Source: Nocardioides sp. zg-1228
GTDB taxonomy: Bacteria > Actinomycetota > Actinomycetes > Propionibacteriales > Nocardioidaceae
Reading direction: 5' to 3'
Length of the DNA stretch: 64,000 nucleotides
Assembly: GCF_017086465.1 (NCBI RefSeq)
Contig: NZ_CP070961.1
Location: 3,162,001-3,226,000 of the forward strand
Shown here: positions 8,737 to 18,287 of the stretch, one piece after another
Numbering within the stretch: position 1 is the first letter of the stretch
Layout of the letters: each line of letters opens with the position of its first letter
The notes under the pieces: generated by a model
Seen by the model: only the letters and a program-made list of their open reading frames with translations
Database searches by the model: none
What the model was told of the DNA's origin: nothing
Translations under genes and position numbers: made by a program

Positions 8737-8793
8737 TTGACAACGGGGGCGCCGGGACCCATCCTCCCAACTGGTACGGACCAGACCGTACCA
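8737..8793 (+). promoter_or_regulatory. Promoter and GntR-type operator between the two PTS operons
   Basis: Seen directly: TTGACA (8737-8742), 17 bp, then CATCCT (8760-8765) as a plus-strand promoter, followed at the expected start point by the inverted repeat TGGTACGG-N6-CCGTACCA (8772-8793). The palindrome lies between the divergent SIS-domain gene and the gntR-like gene. It is a good candidate operator for autoregulation and co-regulation of both operons by the GntR/HutC protein. It differs in sequence from the published DasR site, so the assignment is inference. Confidence 0.78.
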
Positions 8794-8822
8794 ATGCAGG
8801 CGCCCGGCGTCGAGAGGTGGAG

Positions 8823-9589
8823 ATGGCCCGCAGGATCGACGACGGCCCCCGGCCCAAGCACGCCCAGCTGAGCGACGTGCTGGCCGACCTGGCGACCCGC
8901 GAGCTCGGCCCTGACACGGCCATCCCGTCCGAGCGCGAGCTGATGGCGACGTACGACGTCTCGCGGGCGACCGTCCGCAGGGCGATCGAGAGCCTGGTGG
9001 CCGGCGGGCTGCTCCGCCGGATCCAGGGCAAGGGCACCTTCGTCGCCGCGCCGCGCGTGGAGAGCCACCTCCACCTGGCGTCGTTCTCCGAGGACATGCG
9101 CCGTCGCGGGCTGGTGCCCTCGACGCGCCTGATGCTCGTCGACGAGGAGCGGCCGCCCGGTGACGTGGTGGGCTCACTGCAGCTGGGTGAGAGGGGCACG
9201 GCATGGCGCATCGACCGCGTGCGCCTGGCCGACGGGCGCCCGATGGCGATCGAGCAGGGGTGGTATCCCACCGACCTCCTGCCCGGCCTCGACACCGCCG
9301 ACCTCACCGGCTCGCTCTACACCCTCTTCGCCGAGCGCTACGGCCTCGTCATCGACAACGCGGAGCAGACCGTGTGGGGCGAGAGCGCCGAGGGGGCCAC
9401 CGCGCGTCGCCTCGAGGCCCCCGTCCACACCCCGCTCCTGGTCTTCCGTCGCGTCTCCAGCGCCGCCGGGCGCCCCGTCGAGCACGTCGTCTCGCGCTAC
9501 CGCGGAGACCACTACCAGGTCCACATGAGCCTCCGCGCGGATCCACGCGCGAGCAGCACCGACAGCACCACGAGAAGGGAACGATCCTG

Positions 9590-9590
<1 letters not shown>
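8823..9590 (+). CDS. GntR/HutC-family regulator (NagR/DasR-like)
   Basis: 255-residue regulator. The N-terminal winged helix includes IPSERELMATYDVSRATVRRAI and the wing GLLRRIQGKGTFVA. The C-terminal UTRA effector domain (about residues 90-240) is the kind that binds sugar phosphates in NagR and DasR. The ATG at 8823 is preferred because GAGAGG lies 6 nt upstream; a GTG two codons earlier is possible. Its stop overlaps the EIIC start (TGATG). It probably senses glucosamine-6-phosphate or GlcNAc-6-phosphate and controls both divergent operons (inference from context). Confidence 0.92.
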
Positions 9591-10840
<1,250 letters not shown>

Positions 10841-10841
10841 C

Positions 10842-11972
10842 GTGATCGTCAGCGCAGCCCAGGTGGTCACCCCGGCGCGGGTCCTCGCGCCGGGGTGGCT
10901 GCTCCTGGAGGGGGCGAGGATCGTCGAGGTGGGCGAGGGCCCGCCGCCCCGCTCCCCCGACGTCGCCCTCGGCGACGTCACCGTCGCGCCCGGCTTCGTG
11001 GACATCCACGTGCACGGCGGGGGCGGCGCGTCGTTCGACGCGGGCACGCCCGACGCCGCCGAGGTCGTCGCAGCCGCCCACCTCGCCCACGGCACCACCT
11101 CGATGGCCGCCAGCCTGGTCACCGACACCACCGACCGGATGGCGGCCGCCGTACGCGAGCTCGCCGGGCTGGTCGCGGCCGGCCACCTCGCGGGGATCCA
11201 CCTCGAGGGCCCCTGGCTCAGCCCGCGACGCTCGGGCGCCCACCAGCCCGGTGCCCTCGCGCACCCCGACCCCGCCGCCGTCGAGGCGCTGCTGGCCGCC
11301 GGCGACGGAGCCGTCCGGATGGTCACCCTCGCCCCCGAGCTGCCCGGCGGGCTCGACGCCGTGCGCCGGCTGGACGCGGCGGGGGTGGTGGTCGCGATCG
11401 GGCACACCGACGCGACGTACGACCAGGCGCGCGCCGCGCTCGACGCGGGTGCACGTGTCGGCACGCACCTCTTCAACGCCATGCGAGCGCTCCACCACCG
11501 CGAGCCCGGGGCCGCCGGGGCGCTCCTCGACTCGACCGCCGCCGTCGAGCTGATCGCCGACGGGGTCCACCTGCACCCCGCCGTGCTGCGTGCCGCCTTC
11601 GCGGCGGCGCCCGGGCGCTGCATCCTCGTCACGGACGCGATGGCGGCGGCGGGGGCACCCGACGGCGACTACCGCCTCGGCCCGATGGACATCGAGGTGC
11701 GCGACGGCATCGCCCGGCTGGCCGACAGCACGGGCGACGGCGCGATCGCCGGCTCGACGCTCACCATGGACGCAGCGGTGCGGTTCGCCGTCCGGACCGC
11801 GGACCTGCCGCTGGTCGACGTCGTACGCGCGGCCAGCACCGTCCCGGCCGCCGCGTGGGGGCTCGACGACGTGGGCGCCCTCGCGCCCGGCCGCCGCGCC
11901 GACCTCGTGGTCCTCGACGCCGGGCTCGGGGTGGTCCGGGTGATGCGGTCCGGCGCCTGGGTGCGCCGCTGA
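10842..11972 (+). CDS. nagA: N-acetylglucosamine-6-phosphate deacetylase
   Basis: 376-residue amidohydrolase that removes acetate from GlcNAc-6-phosphate, giving glucosamine-6-phosphate for the SIS-domain deaminase. Metal and catalytic residues visible are His56-x-His58 (FVDIHVHG), Glu122 (HLEGPW), His188 (GHTDATYDQ), His209 (THLFNAM) and the catalytic Asp265 (LVTDAM). Family-typical length. GTG start one base after the EIIC stop. It completes the GlcNAc pathway: EIIABC uptake as the 6-phosphate, NagA, then isomerisation/deamination to fructose-6-phosphate. Confidence 0.96.
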   Translation: MIVSAAQVVTPARVLAPGWLLLEGARIVEVGEGPPPRSPDVALGDVTVAPGFVDIHVHGGGGASFDAGTPDAAEVVAAAHLAHGTTSMAASLVTDTTDRMAAAVRELAGLVAAGHLAGIHLEGPWLSPRRSGAHQPGALAHPDPAAVEALLAAGDGAVRMVTLAPELPGGLDAVRRLDAAGVVVAIGHTDATYDQARAALDAGARVGTHLFNAMRALHHREPGAAGALLDSTAAVELIADGVHLHPAVLRAAFAAAPGRCILVTDAMAAAGAPDGDYRLGPMDIEVRDGIARLADSTGDGAIAGSTLTMDAAVRFAVRTADLPLVDVVRAASTVPAAAWGLDDVGALAPGRRADLVVLDAGLGVVRVMRSGAWVRR

Positions 11973-11988
11973 CCCGCTGACCCGTGCT

Positions 11989-12082
11989 GACGGTTCATCA
12001 AGGTATGCAGCCCAACCCGCACTTCCCTCGGCGAGCTCACCATGGGAGGTGCAGGTCCAGCGACATACCTTGATGAACCGTC
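11989..12082. repeat. 19-bp perfect inverted repeat around a 56-bp centre
   Basis: GACGGTTCATCAAGGTATG (11989-12007) recurs as its exact reverse complement at 12064-12082. The 56-bp centre has a further imperfect stem (CACTTCCC against GGGAGGTG). It fills the gap between the convergent nagA and permease genes. No T-run follows either arm and no target-site duplication is obvious. It could be a bidirectional terminator-like hairpin or a small non-autonomous repeat element. I cannot tell which from one copy. Confidence 0.8.
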
Positions 12083-12091
12083 GGAGGGTGG

Positions 12092-13018
12092 TCAGCCCTT
12101 GGTGGAACCCAGCGTCAGCCCGGACACGAACTGCTTCTGGAGCGCGAAGAAGACCACCAGCACCGGCAGGGCGACGATGATGGACCCCGCCGCGACCAGG
12201 TTGGTGTCGGTGAAGAACTGCCCGCGCAGGTTGTTGAGCGCCGACGTCACGGGCAGTTTGTCGCCCTGCTGGATGAGCACGGTCGCCCAGAAGAACTCGT
12301 TGTAGACCCAGGTGACCTGCAAGGTGGCCAGCGCGGCGAGCGCGGGACGGACGAGGGGCATCGTCAGCTGCCAGTACTGCCGCCACACGCTCGCCCCGTC
12401 GAGCTCGGCCGACTCGTAGATCTCGTGGGGCAGCGTCTTCATGTAGTTGCTCAGCACGAACGTGCAGAAGCCGAGCTGGAAGGCGGTGTTGACGAGGATG
12501 AGCGCCCAGAAGCTGTTGAGCATCGACTCCGAGTCGCTCATGAAGTAGGGCAGCGGGATCTCGCGGAACATTCGGAACACGGGGATGAGCAACGCCTGCG
12601 GCGGGAGCAGGTTGGCGGCGAGGAAGACGCCCAGCATCGCGAGGTTGAAACGATAGCTGAACCGGGCCAGCACGAAGGCCACCATCGACGAGAGCCACAA
12701 CGTCAGGACCACCGCCGGGACGGTGATGAGGAGCGAGTTGCGCATGTGCCGCCCGAAGTTGCCCTGCTCCCACGCCTGCTCGTAGTTGCTGGTGGTCCAC
12801 CCCCCGAAGGACAGGTAGCCGTTGGCCTGCGTGTACTCGTACTCCCGGAACGAGTTGATGAGCGCCCAGAGCAGCGGGAACAGCCACACGAGGGCCAGGA
12901 CGGCGACGATGACCGTCGCCACGGCACCGCGGCGCTTGCTGAACACCCCACCCTCCGTGCGGGCCGGCACGGACCCGAGCGGGGTGGGCGCGGTGGCGAC
13001 CGGGGTCTCGTAGGTCAT
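12092..13018 (-). CDS. ABC sugar transporter permease (MalG type), galactoside cassette
   Basis: 308-residue permease with a roughly 30-residue hydrophilic N terminus and six hydrophobic segments. The EAA loop reads ESAELDGASVWRQYWQLTMP. Last gene of a three-gene importer operon. Its ATG overlaps the stop of the other permease (ATGA). No ATPase gene is present, so it probably uses a shared multi-system ATPase. The substrate is inferred to be a galactoside because the divergent operon encodes beta- and alpha-galactosidases. Confidence 0.93.
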   Translation of the reverse strand: MTYETPVATAPTPLGSVPARTEGGVFSKRRGAVATVIVAVLALVWLFPLLWALINSFREYEYTQANGYLSFGGWTTSNYEQAWEQGNFGRHMRNSLLITVPAVVLTLWLSSMVAFVLARFSYRFNLAMLGVFLAANLLPPQALLIPVFRMFREIPLPYFMSDSESMLNSFWALILVNTAFQLGFCTFVLSNYMKTLPHEIYESAELDGASVWRQYWQLTMPLVRPALAALATLQVTWVYNEFFWATVLIQQGDKLPVTSALNNLRGQFFTDTNLVAAGSIIVALPVLVVFFALQKQFVSGLTLGSTKG

Positions 13019-13956
13019 CGGGAGCGCTCCTCGCGGAAGACGGTCCGCAGGTAGAGGGTGATGAACACCGAGGAGATGACCATCATGATCACCGCGAGCG
13101 CCGAGCCGAAGCCGTAGCGCGTCGCCTCGCCGACGACGTTCTGCGCGACGAGGGCGCCGATGACCTCCAGCCCGTTGCGGCCCTTGTTGATCACCCAGAC
13201 GAGGTCGAAGGCGCGCAGCGACTCGATGACCACGATGACCACCACGACCAGGTTGATCGGACGCATGACCGGGAAGATGACGTGGAAGAAGGTCTTCACC
13301 TCGCCGGCGCCGTCGACCGCGGCCGCCTCACGCAGGCTGGCGTCGACTCCCTTCAGGCCCGCGAGGTAGATGAGCATGATGTAGCCGGTGTGTCGCCATG
13401 CGGTGGCGACCAGCACGGCCCACAGGTTGATGTCGGGGTCGCCGTACCAGTCGACCTGGCTGTTGAAGACCTGGTTGATCAGGCCCTGGTCGCGCGAGTA
13501 GAAGAGCTGCCAGATGAACCCGATCAGGGCCAGCGACAGCACCACGGGCATGTAGAACGCCGTCTGGTAGAACCGGCTTCCCTTCATCTCCCGGTCGAGG
13601 ACCACCGCGAGCACCATGCCGAGGATCGTCGGGAAGACGAACAGGAAGCCCAGCCAGATCAGGTTGTGCCGGATCGCCGGCCAGAACGCGGGGTAGATAG
13701 TGAAGATGTCGTGGTAGTTCTGGACGCCGACCCACTCGATCGTGTCGAGATCGCCGAAGCCGTTCCACTTCCCGAAGGACAGCACGACCGACAGCAGGGC
13801 CGGCACCCACACCAGCAGCACGACGAGGAGCAGCGGGATCGTCACCATCACGATGACGGTCGCCCTGTCCGTGCCGCGGAGCTTCTTCTCCCGGCCCCGG
13901 GGTGGCGCCCCGGCCCCAGCCTGCGCCGGCGGCGGCGCCTCGTCGATGTGGGTCAT
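13015..13956 (-). CDS. ABC sugar transporter permease (MalF type), galactoside cassette
   Basis: 313-residue permease partner. The N-terminal 30 residues are rich in Pro, Ala and Gly, then six membrane segments follow, with an EAA loop EAAAVDGAGEVKTFFHVIFP. It lies three bases after the binding-protein gene and overlaps the next permease. CUT1-type carbohydrate importer. Confidence 0.93.
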   Translation of the reverse strand: MTHIDEAPPPAQAGAGAPPRGREKKLRGTDRATVIVMVTIPLLLVVLLVWVPALLSVVLSFGKWNGFGDLDTIEWVGVQNYHDIFTIYPAFWPAIRHNLIWLGFLFVFPTILGMVLAVVLDREMKGSRFYQTAFYMPVVLSLALIGFIWQLFYSRDQGLINQVFNSQVDWYGDPDINLWAVLVATAWRHTGYIMLIYLAGLKGVDASLREAAAVDGAGEVKTFFHVIFPVMRPINLVVVVIVVIESLRAFDLVWVINKGRNGLEVIGALVAQNVVGEATRYGFGSALAVIMMVISSVFITLYLRTVFREERSR

Positions 13957-13959
13957 GAC

Positions 13960-15288
13960 TCAGCCGAAGATCGACGTGGCTTGCTCCTGGATGCTGGCCG
14001 TCACCCCGTCGATGTCGTCCGGGTCCTTCAGGAAGGCCTGGATCGAGGGGATCATCACCGTGTTGGCGAAGTCGGCGTTGGTGTCGCGGTCCATGAACTG
14101 CGCGATGTTGGCCGCGGCTCCCACAACCTCCGCGGACTTCTTCTGCAGGTCGCTGTAGGTCGAGGTGCTCGCGCCCTCGTTGGCAGCGATGAACGGCGCG
14201 TCAGCGTTGCTGTTGGCCGCGTCCGCGGCGGCGGCACTGCCAAGCCACTTCGCCATCGCCTTTCCGGCCTCCTGGTTCTTGCCGGCGGAGGCGACGCAGA
14301 AGCCGTCGATGGGGGCGTCGAGGGCATCCGAGCCGATCGAGGCGTCGAGCTCGGGGAAGGTGAAGAAGTCGAGGTCCTCGCCGTTCTCGCCGAGGGCGTC
14401 CACGACGAACGTGCCGAGGAGGTACATCCCGCACTCGCCCTTGCCCATGGCGGTGGCCGCCTCCTGCCAGGTCCTGCCGAGCGGGTCGGCCTGGTGGTAG
14501 GGCAGCAGCGTGCGCCAGGTCTCGAAGACCTGCTTGACCTCGTCACCGTCCCACGCCTCGTCACCGGCCATCAGGCTCATGTGGAAGTCGAAGCCGTTGA
14601 GCCGCATGTTGAGGATGTCGAAGGTCCCCATCGCGGGCCAGCCGTCCTTGTCGCCGAACGCGAACGGGGTGACGCCCTTGCCCTGCATGTCCTCCATGAG
14701 CGCCATGAAGTCGTCGTTGGTCTCCGGCGGTGCCCAGCCGTTCTTGTCGAAGACCGACTTCCGGTAGAAGACCGCCCACGGGTAGTACTGCACGGGGACG
14801 AAGTACTGCTTGCCGTCGGGTGCCGTCGCCGCCTGTTTGAACGAGTCGTTGAGCCCGTCGATGGGCCACTGGTCGCTGAGGTCGGTGATCAACCCGTTCT
14901 CGGCGAACTGCGCCATGCGGAACCCGGCGAACCAGGTGAAGACGTCGTCGGGGGTGCCCTGCAGGTAAGTGTTGATGCTCTCCTGGAACGTGTTGTGGTC
15001 GACCGCGTTGAGGCTGACCTTGGTGTCGGTCTCCTTGGTGTACGCCTCGGCCATGGCCGCGAGCCGGTCGTAGGCCGGGCCCACGCCCTCGGCCTCGTTG
15101 ATGCCGAACTTGACCGTGGCACCCGAGCCGCTCGACGGCCCGGAGTCGTCGCCGCCACAGGCGGCGAGCGCACTGGCCCCACCGACCGCGAGGCCGCTGA
15201 GCGCCAGACCGCGCAGGATCGAGCGCCGGGTGGCGGTCATGGTGGCGACGGCGGAACGGGGTACGGCGCTGGACGGGGTGCGGGACAC
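13960..15288 (-). CDS. ABC sugar-binding lipoprotein with Tat-like signal, galactoside cassette
   Basis: 442-residue extracellular solute-binding protein (family 1). The GTG at 15288 is preferred because a full GAGGAGG lies 5 nt upstream; the ATG at 15240 has no ribosome binding site. The signal sequence contains ATRRSILRG, a twin-arginine-like motif, then a hydrophobic stretch and lipobox LAAC with Cys44. A Ser/Gly-rich linker precedes the binding domain. With this start the region before the twin arginine is about 20 residues long. First gene of the importer operon, divergent from GH42. A TATTGT hexamer at 15309-15304 may be its -10. Confidence 0.92.
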   Translation of the reverse strand: MSRTPSSAVPRSAVATMTATRRSILRGLALSGLAVGGASALAACGGDDSGPSSGSGATVKFGINEAEGVGPAYDRLAAMAEAYTKETDTKVSLNAVDHNTFQESINTYLQGTPDDVFTWFAGFRMAQFAENGLITDLSDQWPIDGLNDSFKQAATAPDGKQYFVPVQYYPWAVFYRKSVFDKNGWAPPETNDDFMALMEDMQGKGVTPFAFGDKDGWPAMGTFDILNMRLNGFDFHMSLMAGDEAWDGDEVKQVFETWRTLLPYHQADPLGRTWQEAATAMGKGECGMYLLGTFVVDALGENGEDLDFFTFPELDASIGSDALDAPIDGFCVASAGKNQEAGKAMAKWLGSAAAADAANSNADAPFIAANEGASTSTYSDLQKKSAEVVGAAANIAQFMDRDTNADFANTVMIPSIQAFLKDPDDIDGVTASIQEQATSIFG

Positions 15289-15372
15289 GACGGCCTCCTC
15301 GAGACAATACCCAACAAGGAGCCACAGCATGTGACGAGCGACACAGCACCGTCAACCCCGAAGTCCGTCCGA

Positions 15373-15398
15373 TTCGGACCGCTTCGAACATTTCCGAA
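15373..15398. promoter_or_regulatory. Candidate DeoR operator, symmetrical TTCGG-N5-TTCGAA-N5-CCGAA
   Basis: Seen directly: TTCGG (15373-15377) and CCGAA (15394-15398) are placed exactly symmetrically about the palindrome TTCGAA (15383-15388). Read as direct repeats, TTC(G/C)-rich units recur every 9-10 bp, the arrangement seen at DeoR-family operators. It sits between the divergent importer operon and the GH42-DeoR-GH36 operon, so one site could control both. The link to the DeoR protein at 17481 is inference. Confidence 0.65.
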
Positions 15399-15420
15399 CC
15401 GATATCCACCCCGACGGACG

Positions 15421-15450
15421 TTGACTTCGCCGCGTGAGCCTCGTCACAGT
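15421..15450 (+). promoter_or_regulatory. Promoter of the GH42 operon
   Basis: TTGACT (15421-15426), 18 bp, CACAGT (15445-15450), then six bases to the ATG at 15457. The spacing places the transcription start at or next to the start codon, so the GH42 message is probably leaderless; there is no Shine-Dalgarno sequence. Confidence 0.72.
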
Positions 15451-15456
15451 AGCCGC

Positions 15457-17481
15457 ATGCCGACACCCCTGCCCCCACTCGCATTCGGCGGCGACTACAA
15501 CCCCGAGCAGTGGCCCGTGGCCGCCCACGAGGAGGACCGCAGCCTGATGCGGGAGGCCGGGGTCGACCTGGTCACCCTCGGCGTGTTCTCGTGGGCCTGG
15601 CTGCAGCCGAGCCCCGACACGTGGGACTTCGCCTGGCTCGACGAGCAGATGGACGCGCTGCACGCCGCCGGGATCGCGGTGGACCTGGCGACGGCCACCG
15701 CGTCGCCCCCGCCGTGGCTGACGCACCGGCACCCCGAGATGCTCCCGGTGACCCACGACGGCCGGACCCTGTTCCCCGGCGGACGACAGGCCTTCTGCCC
15801 GAGCTCGCCCGTCTACCGCGAGCACGCAGTCGCCCTCTGCACGGCCCTGGCCGAGCGCTACCACGACCATCCGGCGCTGGCGCTGTGGCACGTCTCGAAC
15901 GAGCTCGGCTGCCACAACGCCCGCTGCTACTGCGACGTCAGCGCGGCGGCGTTCCGCACGTGGCTGCGGCAGCGCTACGCCGACGACGTGGCCCGCCTCA
16001 ACGACGCCTGGGGTACGGCGTTCTGGTCCCAGCGCTACGACGACTTCGAGCAGGTGCTGCCTCCGCGGCTGGCCCCGGCCCACGCCAACCCGACGCAACA
16101 GCTGGACTTCCTGCGCTTCTCCTCCGACCAGCTCCTCGACAACTTCGTCGTCGAGCGCGACGTGCTCCATCGCCTCTCCCCCGGCGTCCCGGTCACCACC
16201 AACTTCATGGTGATGCGTCAGACCATGGAGATGGACTACCTGCGGTGGGGCCGCGAGCTCGACGTCGTCTCCAACGACCACTACCTCATCGCCGCCGAGG
16301 AGGGCGGCCACCGCGAGCTGGCCTTCAGCGCCGACCTCACCCGGGGCACCGCGCACGGACGGCCGTGGCTGCTGATGGAGCACTCCACGAGCGCGGTCAA
16401 CTGGCAGCCGCGCAACCGGGCCAAGCGACCGGGCGAGATGATCCGCAACAGCCTCGCCCACGTCGCGCACGGTGCCGACGCCGTGCTGTTCTTCCAGTGG
16501 CGGGCCTCGCGGGCGGGAGCGGAGAAGTTCCACTCCGGCCTGCTCCCGCACGCGGGCACCGACACCCGGCAGTGGCGGGAGGTCGTTGAGCTCTCGCGCG
16601 TCCTCGATGCGATCGAGGAGGCCGCCGGGAGCACCCCGCGCAACGAGACCGCGATCCTGTTCGACTACGAGGCGTGGTGGGGCTGCCAGCTGGACTCCCA
16701 CCCCAGCGTCGACGTCAGCTACCGCGACCGGGCCGAGGACCTCCACCGGGCCCTGTCGGCGTACGGCGTGGGTGTCGACGTCGTCCACCCGAGCACCGAC
16801 CTGTCGGGCTACCGCCTCGTGGTCGTGCCGACCCTCTACCTCGTCTCCGCCGAGCACGCCGCCGCGATCGCGGCCACCGCCGAGGCCGGCGCCACCGTGG
16901 TGATCACCTACTTCAGCGGCATCGTCGACGAGAACGACCACATCCGCCTGGGGGGCTACCCCGGCGCGTTCCGTGACCTGCTCGGCGTGCGTACGACCGA
17001 GTTCCTCCCCTTGCTGTCGGGCGAGACGGTGCAGGTGGAGGGTCTCGGGACCGGGACGGTCACCGCCGACACCTGGGCGGAGGACCTCGAGCTGGTCGGG
17101 GCCGAGGCCGTCGCCACCCACCTCGGCGGTCCAGCGGCCGGCCTGCCCGCGGTGACCCGGCGAGAGGTCGGCGCCGGCTCGGCCTGGTACGTCGCGACCC
17201 GCCTGGACGCCGACGGCACCGATCGCCTGGTCGAGCGGCTGGTCACCGAGACCGGGATCGAGCGCCTGCCCGGCGCCGGCCCGCTGGTCGAGGTGACCCG
17301 GCGCGTCGGCGACCACGCGCAGTGGCTGTTCGTGCTCAACCACGGCCCCGACCGGGCAGACGTCCCGGTGCACGGCGTCGAGCTGCTGACCGGCACACCG
17401 GTCGCGGGCAGCCTCGTGGTGCCCGCCGGAGGGGTCGCCGTCGTGCGGGAGGACACCACCGCACGGGAACGAGGCGCCTGA
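15457..17481 (+). CDS. GH42 beta-galactosidase
   Basis: 674-residue glycoside hydrolase family 42 enzyme that cleaves terminal beta-galactosides. The N-terminal TIM barrel starts with FGGDYNPEQWP. The acid/base is Glu149 in HVSNELGCHN and the nucleophile is Glu308 in LLMEHSTSAVNW. Four cysteines, Cys114 and Cys152/157/159 (GCHNARCYC), match the zinc cluster of the family. A trimerisation domain and a small C-terminal domain follow. No signal peptide, so it is cytoplasmic and acts on imported sugar. The longer open frame running in from upstream crosses the divergent operon and is not coding. Its stop overlaps the DeoR start. Confidence 0.96.
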   Translation: MPTPLPPLAFGGDYNPEQWPVAAHEEDRSLMREAGVDLVTLGVFSWAWLQPSPDTWDFAWLDEQMDALHAAGIAVDLATATASPPPWLTHRHPEMLPVTHDGRTLFPGGRQAFCPSSPVYREHAVALCTALAERYHDHPALALWHVSNELGCHNARCYCDVSAAAFRTWLRQRYADDVARLNDAWGTAFWSQRYDDFEQVLPPRLAPAHANPTQQLDFLRFSSDQLLDNFVVERDVLHRLSPGVPVTTNFMVMRQTMEMDYLRWGRELDVVSNDHYLIAAEEGGHRELAFSADLTRGTAHGRPWLLMEHSTSAVNWQPRNRAKRPGEMIRNSLAHVAHGADAVLFFQWRASRAGAEKFHSGLLPHAGTDTRQWREVVELSRVLDAIEEAAGSTPRNETAILFDYEAWWGCQLDSHPSVDVSYRDRAEDLHRALSAYGVGVDVVHPSTDLSGYRLVVVPTLYLVSAEHAAAIAATAEAGATVVITYFSGIVDENDHIRLGGYPGAFRDLLGVRTTEFLPLLSGETVQVEGLGTGTVTADTWAEDLELVGAEAVATHLGGPAAGLPAVTRREVGAGSAWYVATRLDADGTDRLVERLVTETGIERLPGAGPLVEVTRRVGDHAQWLFVLNHGPDRADVPVHGVELLTGTPVAGSLVVPAGGVAVVREDTTARERGA

Positions 17482-18287
17482 TGCTGGCTGCGCAGCGCCG
17501 CGGACGCATACTCGCCGAGCTGAGCCGCGACGGGACGGTGCGCGTCACCGACCTCGTCGAGCTCCTCGGGGTCTCCGACATGACGGTCCGGCGCGACCTC
17601 GTCGCGCTGCACCGCGACGGCCTGCTGGAGAAGGTGCACGGCGGTGCCCTGGCGGTGGCCGAGCCCTCGTCGGCGGAGCCCGGGTTCGCCGCCAAGTCGG
17701 TGCAGCGCCGCAGCGAGAAGGAGGCCATCGCGGCCGCCGCGGCCGGCCTGGTCAACCCGGGGATGGCGATCGCCGTGTCGGCCGGCACCACCACGCACGT
17801 CCTCACCGATCACATCGCGCGCGTCCCCGACCTCACCGTCGTCACCAACTCGGTGTGGGTCGCCGACGTCCTGCACCGCACCGGAGAGGCGACCACGTCG
17901 GTGCTGCTCACCGGCGGCCTCCGCACACCCTCCGACGCCCTGGTCGGTCCCGTCGCGGTCTCCTCGCTGCGCAGCCTCCACGTCGACGCGTTCTTCATGG
18001 GGGTGCACGGCATGGACGTCCGGGCCGGCTTCAGCACGCCCAACCTGCTGGAGTCGGAGACCAACCGCGCCATGATCGAGCGCTCGCGCCGGCTCATCGT
18101 GCTCGCCGACTCCAGCAAGTGGGGCGTGGTGGGACTCAGCAGCATGGCGGCCCTGTCCGAGGCGGCCGTGCTCGTCACCGACTCCGGCCTCTCCGCCCAC
18201 GCCAGCGCCGCCCTCGCCGACCACGTGGCGGAGGTCGTCGTCGTGGACCCAGCCGACCCCGACGACCTGGAAGCCGGCCACCGATGA
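17481..18287 (+). CDS. DeoR-family regulator of the galactoside cassette
   Basis: 268-residue regulator. The N-terminal helix-turn-helix includes RVTDLVELLGVSDMTVRRDL, followed by EKVHGGALA. The C-terminal sensor domain is related to ribose-5-phosphate isomerase folds, with TNSVWVADVL, TGGLRTPSDALVGP and VLADSSKWG. It sits between the two galactosidase genes with one-base and four-base overlaps, so it is made together with them. It probably responds to a phosphorylated sugar intermediate and may bind the symmetrical site at 15373-15398 (inference). Confidence 0.92.
   Translation: MLAAQRRGRILAELSRDGTVRVTDLVELLGVSDMTVRRDLVALHRDGLLEKVHGGALAVAEPSSAEPGFAAKSVQRRSEKEAIAAAAAGLVNPGMAIAVSAGTTTHVLTDHIARVPDLTVVTNSVWVADVLHRTGEATTSVLLTGGLRTPSDALVGPVAVSSLRSLHVDAFFMGVHGMDVRAGFSTPNLLESETNRAMIERSRRLIVLADSSKWGVVGLSSMAALSEAAVLVTDSGLSAHASAALADHVAEVVVVDPADPDDLEAGHR

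Noticed and set aside
15240..15240. ATG at 15240 as start of the second sugar-binding protein
   Set aside because: It lacks a ribosome binding site, while the GTG at 15288 has GAGGAGG at ideal spacing and gives a plausible longer Tat signal.
13282..15456. Long plus-strand extension upstream of the GH42 gene
   Set aside because: It runs antisense through the permease and binding-protein genes. GH42 homology begins at the ATG 15457, directly after a good promoter.
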